In this document: in pieces, positions 61,385 through 64,000 of the stretch
Layout of the letters: the number at the start of each line of letters is the position of its first letter
How positions within the stretch are numbered: the stretch's first letter is position 1
NCBI RefSeq assembly: GCF_009923995.1
Contig: NZ_RFSK01000016.1
Location: 1 to 64,000, forward strand
Length of the DNA stretch: 64,000 nucleotides
Direction of reading: 5' to 3'
DNA from: Janthinobacterium sp.
GTDB taxonomy: Bacteria > Pseudomonadota > Gammaproteobacteria > Burkholderiales > Burkholderiaceae_D
Position numbers and translations under genes: made by a program
Notes under the pieces: generated by a model
Databases searched by the model: none
The model's input: the letters and a program-made list of their open reading frames with translations, nothing else
Told to the model about the DNA's origin: nothing

Positions 61385-61525
61385 TCAGGAAGGGCGCCAG
61401 GCCAGCAGTTTCTTGATGTCCGGTGCCCAGTAGGACAGCGATTCGCCGACGACGAAGATCAGCATGCCTAGCATCAAGGCTCTCAACAGCAGGTCGCGCC
61501 ACCAGATCATCATGGATTCCTTCAT
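61385..61525 (-). CDS. Small single-helix membrane protein (46 aa)
   Basis: A 46-codon ORF on the - strand encodes MKESMMIWWRDLLLRALMLG followed by MLIFVVGESLSYWAP and the basic tail DIKKLLAWRPS. It has one clear membrane helix (about 12-28) with Trp at both interfaces. It ends 6 bases from the convergent nnrS stop. ATG 61525 is the first start; ATG 61513 has AAGGA 4 bases upstream and may be the real one. It is too organised to be noise, but I do not recognise a family. Its place beside nnrS and the nar genes suggests a respiratory accessory role. Confidence 0.55.
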   Translation of the reverse strand: MKESMMIWWRDLLLRALMLGMLIFVVGESLSYWAPDIKKLLAWRPS

Positions 61526-61592
61526 ATAATTACGAGAATTATAACACTTGCATTTGAGAATTAATTTTTAATTGATCAACACCTGGCACCGT

Positions 61593-61973
61593 TCAAGCTT
61601 GCGCATCGTGGTATTCGGCCATGCCGCGCCGCACTTCCGCCTCCACCTGCGCCAGCAGCCGCACCGTCTCGTCGAGCCAGTCCGGCGCGGGGCGCTCCTG
61701 CTGGCGCGCCAGCGCTTCGAGCGCGACGAGGCGGCTGACGAGCGCGGTCGCGCCCAGCAGCGCCACGCTGCCGCGCAAGCCGTGGCTGCTGTGCACGATG
61801 GCTTGCGGCGTGCCGCTGCGCACGGCTTGCTCCAGCCGCGCGAGCATGTCCGGTGCCGTGTCGAGATAGGTCTGGCACAGCGCGCGGAACAGGGGCAGGT
61901 CATGGCAGGCGGCGTGCAGCAGCAGGGCCGGGTCGATGTGGCGGTAGGGCGCGGGGGACAAGGCCGGCAGCAT
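61593..61973 (-). CDS. HPt-domain phosphotransfer protein
   Basis: This 126-residue free-standing HPt protein is a helical bundle with LFRALCQTYLDTAPDMLARLEQAV and the phospho-site HSSHGLRGSVALLGA, where His64 is the expected phospho-acceptor. It is 12 bases downstream of a receiver-domain gene in the same direction, so it is the likely phosphate donor or acceptor of that protein. No histidine kinase is encoded in the cluster; a hybrid kinase elsewhere is needed. Confidence 0.85.
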   Translation of the reverse strand: MLPALSPAPYRHIDPALLLHAACHDLPLFRALCQTYLDTAPDMLARLEQAVRSGTPQAIVHSSHGLRGSVALLGATALVSRLVALEALARQQERPAPDWLDETVRLLAQVEAEVRRGMAEYHDAQA

Positions 61974-61985
61974 GGCAGCCCCGCT

Positions 61986-62618
61986 TCAGGCGCTGGCGCC
62001 GCGGCGCGCATGGGCGGCGCAGCAGGCGCGCAGGTAGCCGCGCAATTCGTCGTAATTGACGGGCTTGGCAAAGAACACCACGCCCTCCGGCACGCCGCCC
62101 CGGTCTTCCAGCGCCTGCGGCGGCAGACTCGACAGCATGGCGATGTGCATGTCCGCCAGCAGCGGGTCGTCGAGGATGGTGCGTATCACTTCGTAGCCGT
62201 CGATGCCATCCATCATGATGTCGCTCAATAGAATGTCGGGTTGGTCGCGGGCGATTTCCATCAGCGCCTGATAGCCGTTCTCGCAGAAGCGCAGGCGCGC
62301 CGGCAAGCCCCAGGAGGCGATCTGCTGCTGATACAGGGCCCGTTCCATGGGATTATCCTCGATCACGAGGATGGAGGCCAGGGCATCGGCGCCGGATGCC
62401 TTGCCCGGGCGTGGCGCGCGCGTATCGCGCATATCCTGACTATGTTGTGTGTAGCCGCTCTTGTAGGCATGCACGGCCGCCACGGGGATGCGCCGGTGGC
62501 CGCCCCGGGTTTTCCACGCCTCGATGACGCCCGCTTCCACCAGCTGCTGCACGGACGTGACGGAAATGCCGAGGATTTCGGCAGCTTGTTGCGTGGTGCA
62601 GACGTCGGCAGCTTGCAT
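61986..62618 (-). CDS. Response regulator fused to an excisionase/MerR-type HTH
   Basis: This 210-residue protein has an N-terminal excisionase-family winged HTH (about 7-55: TTQQAAEILGISVTSVQQLVEAGVIEAWKTRGGHRRI, with the RGGHRRI wing) and a C-terminal receiver (about 82-200: ILVIEDNPMERALY, Asp133 in ILLSDIMMDG, Lys185 in VFFAKPVN). This order, DNA-binding part first, is the reverse of OmpR/NarL proteins. It is probably a transcription regulator switched by phosphorylation from the adjacent HPt protein. Confidence 0.88.
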   Translation of the reverse strand: MQAADVCTTQQAAEILGISVTSVQQLVEAGVIEAWKTRGGHRRIPVAAVHAYKSGYTQHSQDMRDTRAPRPGKASGADALASILVIEDNPMERALYQQQIASWGLPARLRFCENGYQALMEIARDQPDILLSDIMMDGIDGYEVIRTILDDPLLADMHIAMLSSLPPQALEDRGGVPEGVVFFAKPVNYDELRGYLRACCAAHARRGASA

Positions 62619-62701
62619 GGCGGACCAGTAGTGGTGGGGATGGGGTCATCATACGCAGGCGCTGCGTGGAAATCAAATTTACCAATTCCCACGAATTGCC
62701 G

Positions 62702-63340
62702 TCAGCGCTGGCCGGCCGTGTCGCGCCGCCGGTCTTCATAGCGCTGCGGCTGCTGCAGCCGGGTTACCGCACTCGACAGTTCTTCCAGCGCCACCAGCAA
62801 GTCCGCATGCAGGCGCCGCTGCGCCTCGATGTCATTGTTGAAGCTGGCATGCACGGCCGCGCCGGACAGGTGCTTGAGCTGCACCAGCCCCAGGGCCGCG
62901 CTGGCATCGAAGATTTCCTGCTCCAGCACGCGGGCCGGCGCCGTGCGGGCGTAGCGCAAGGCGTGGGCGATGCCGGCCAGGCGGTCGCGCGTCTCGGCCA
63001 CGAACAGGGCCAGGATCTCGCCTTGCACCAGCCGGTCCTCGCCGAACAGGGCATCGAGGCGGGCCTGCTGGAAGGGCGGCGCACGCCGTTCCGCAGGGGC
63101 CGGCGCGGCTGCGCTGGCGTCCATCGTCGCCGGGCTGCCGTGCGCCGCCTGCAGCAGGGCGGGCAGCCCGCCGGGCGCCCGCGTGGCCGGCGGCATGCCG
63201 CCGCCGTCATGCCGCCGGCGCGGATGGCGCCACAGCAGCGCGGCGAGCAACAGCAGCAGGCCGCCCAATGCCAGCCCTGGCCGTATCAGGGTCATGCCGT
63301 CGCAGCGGGCCAGCAGATAAGTGTAGATGAAGGTGCTCAT
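62702..63340 (-). CDS. Membrane-anchored HPt-like protein lacking the phospho-histidine
   Basis: This 212-residue protein has one N-terminal helix (about 18-37, LIRPGLALGGLLLLLAALLW), a basic then Pro/Ala-rich linker (40-90) and a C-terminal helical bundle (about 95-195). The bundle aligns with HPt domains: LFVAETRDRLAGIAHALRYA, then QEIFDASAALG in place of HxLKGxAxxLG, with Gln141 where the phospho-His should be. It may bind receiver domains without phosphotransfer. The ATG at 63340 overlaps the stop of a 16-codon leader ORF; a TTG at 63355 is another possible start. It is upstream of the receiver gene on the same strand. Confidence 0.65.
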   Translation of the reverse strand: MSTFIYTYLLARCDGMTLIRPGLALGGLLLLLAALLWRHPRRRHDGGGMPPATRAPGGLPALLQAAHGSPATMDASAAAPAPAERRAPPFQQARLDALFGEDRLVQGEILALFVAETRDRLAGIAHALRYARTAPARVLEQEIFDASAALGLVQLKHLSGAAVHASFNNDIEAQRRLHADLLVALEELSSAVTRLQQPQRYEDRRRDTAGQR

Positions 63341-63387
63341 GGCAGTGGCTGCCAAAGGCGGGCGCAGCGGAAGGTGGCGTGCGGCAT
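63337..63387 (-). CDS. 16-codon leader ORF coupled to the HPt-like gene
   Basis: ATG at 63387 has CAGGAG 7-8 bases upstream, the best ribosome-binding site of the cluster, and encodes MPHATFRCARLWQPLP. Its TGA overlaps the ATG of the HPt-like gene (ATGA), which itself has no ribosome-binding site. This is the layout of translational coupling through a leader peptide. Coding status rests on this layout alone. Confidence 0.5.
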   Translation of the reverse strand: MPHATFRCARLWQPLP

Positions 63388-63691
63388 GGTGAAACTCCTG
63401 TCGAAGACGTCGTGCTGCGCTTGCCGGCAGCGAATTAAACGTTTTTCACAAAAATCACGATTAACTCATTTTAGAGCAATATTCATTTAATTTGAGAAAT
63501 TTATTTTTCCTCACGCTCAACGGGGCCGGCGTCCCCTGCGGGAGCCGATGTGGAGAAAAGCAACACCGCGCAAATAATGCGTTCTGGCGTGTGCCACGCT
63601 TTGTTAATTAGTGAAAAAATGTAATTGCCTTGATTGCCCGCAATACGGTGCGCAGCTGCGTACCGCCGACTTACACCTGTAAAGGAGCATC
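63388..63691. other. AT-rich divergent intergenic region
   Basis: This 304-base region separates the - strand phosphorelay genes from the PQQ dehydrogenase gene. It is clearly richer in A+T than the flanks (for example around 63430-63510 and 63600-63630) and must hold both promoters. No -35/-10 pair with good spacing, operator palindrome or RNA gene could be fixed. Confidence 0.6.
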
Positions 63692-64000
63692 ATGAGTGCC
63701 TCTCCCCGGCCTGGACCCTTGCTCATCATCACCGCAGTCATCTTCCTCCTGCTAGGCCTCGCGCTTGCCGGCGGCGGCGCCTGGCTCGTCAGCCTCGGCG
63801 GCTCCTGGTATTACGTCGTGGCCGGTATCGGCATGATAGTTGCCGGTGCGCTCGTGTGGAAAGGCCGGCGCAGCGCGCAGGCTTTCCTGGCGCTGTTGCT
63901 GTTCGCCACCCTGATCTGGTCCGTCATCGAAGTGAAGTTCGACTGGTGGCAATTGCTGCCGCGTCTCGATATCTGGTTTGCCGCCGCCGTCTGGCTGCTG
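63692..64000 (+). CDS. Membrane-bound PQQ-dependent dehydrogenase (glucose/quinate type), 3' truncated by window edge
   Basis: The first 103 residues of a quinoprotein dehydrogenase are present. They form the N-terminal membrane anchor of about four to five helices: LLIITAVIFLLLGLALAGGGAW, WYYVVAGIGMIVAGALVWKG, AFLALLLFATLIWSVIEVKFDWWQLLPRLD and the start of the next. WSxxEVxxxWWxLxPR is typical of Gcd and quinate/shikimate dehydrogenases, which oxidise sugars or cyclitols in the periplasm and reduce ubiquinone. AAAGGAG lies 6 bases before the ATG. The catalytic propeller is outside the window, so substrate cannot be named. Confidence 0.85.
   Translation, partial: MSASPRPGPLLIITAVIFLLLGLALAGGGAWLVSLGGSWYYVVAGIGMIVAGALVWKGRRSAQAFLALLLFATLIWSVIEVKFDWWQLLPRLDIWFAAAVWLL

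Noticed and set aside
1-64000. CRISPR arrays, insertion sequences, prophage or integrase genes
   Set aside because: No regularly spaced direct repeats, transposase or integrase motifs, or terminal inverted repeats were seen. The excisionase-like HTH at 61986 belongs to a response regulator, not a phage.

Overview
The window is GC-rich and densely coded, with no tRNA, rRNA, CRISPR array or insertion sequence that I can recognise. Gene content and codon use point to a free-living betaproteobacterium of the Oxalobacteraceae (Janthinobacterium, Massilia or Duganella type): many TonB-dependent receptors, FecI/FecR surface signalling, PHA storage, a Nar nitrate reductase with NarX/NarL, and a PQQ dehydrogenase. 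The family assignment is an inference; no marker gene lies in the window.

Region 1 (2-7.3 kb) holds one and a half iron-signalling modules: the end of a fecR plus a siderophore receptor on the + strand, then a complete fecI-fecR-receptor module on the - strand behind a Fur box. A third fecI-fecR-receptor module with its own Fur box lies at 39.4-43.5 kb. Region 2 (7.3-18.7 kb) is mixed: a DUF2252 protein, a CorA-type channel, two alpha/beta hydrolases, a regulator-imine reductase-hydroxyaspartate dehydratase cluster, a universal stress protein, a PHA synthase and an amino-acid permease.

Region 3 (18.8-39.3 kb) is the most distinctive part. It looks like a locus for harvesting alpha-linked N-acetylgalactosamine. 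A - strand operon encodes a SIS isomerase/deaminase (AgaS), a ROK kinase, an AgaZ/GatZ protein, a DeoR-type AgaR regulator, an amino-sugar-6-P deacetylase and an MFS sugar porter. Divergent to it lie a secreted GH31 enzyme of the alpha-N-acetylgalactosaminidase type, two large TonB receptors, a Tat-exported GH109 enzyme and a DUF3472 lipoprotein. Two + strand promoters in this region are ungapped copies of each other over about 140 bp, and a tandem 11-bp repeat lies next to the agaS promoter; all carry CGAAAG motifs suited to AgaR.

Region 4 (44.6-61.5 kb) is a respiratory nitrate block: narK1, narK2, a beta-carbonic anhydrase, a small conserved protein, narGHJI, a parvulin, moaA, narX, narL, an NnrS-family gene and a 46-codon membrane-protein gene. 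An 18-bp motif recurs upstream of narK, narG and nnrS and may be the operator of the local NarL. Region 5 (61.6-63.4 kb) is a kinase-less phosphorelay set: an HPt protein, an excisionase-HTH/receiver protein, and a membrane-anchored HPt-like protein without the phospho-histidine, preceded by a 16-codon coupled leader ORF. The window ends inside a membrane PQQ-dependent dehydrogenase gene.
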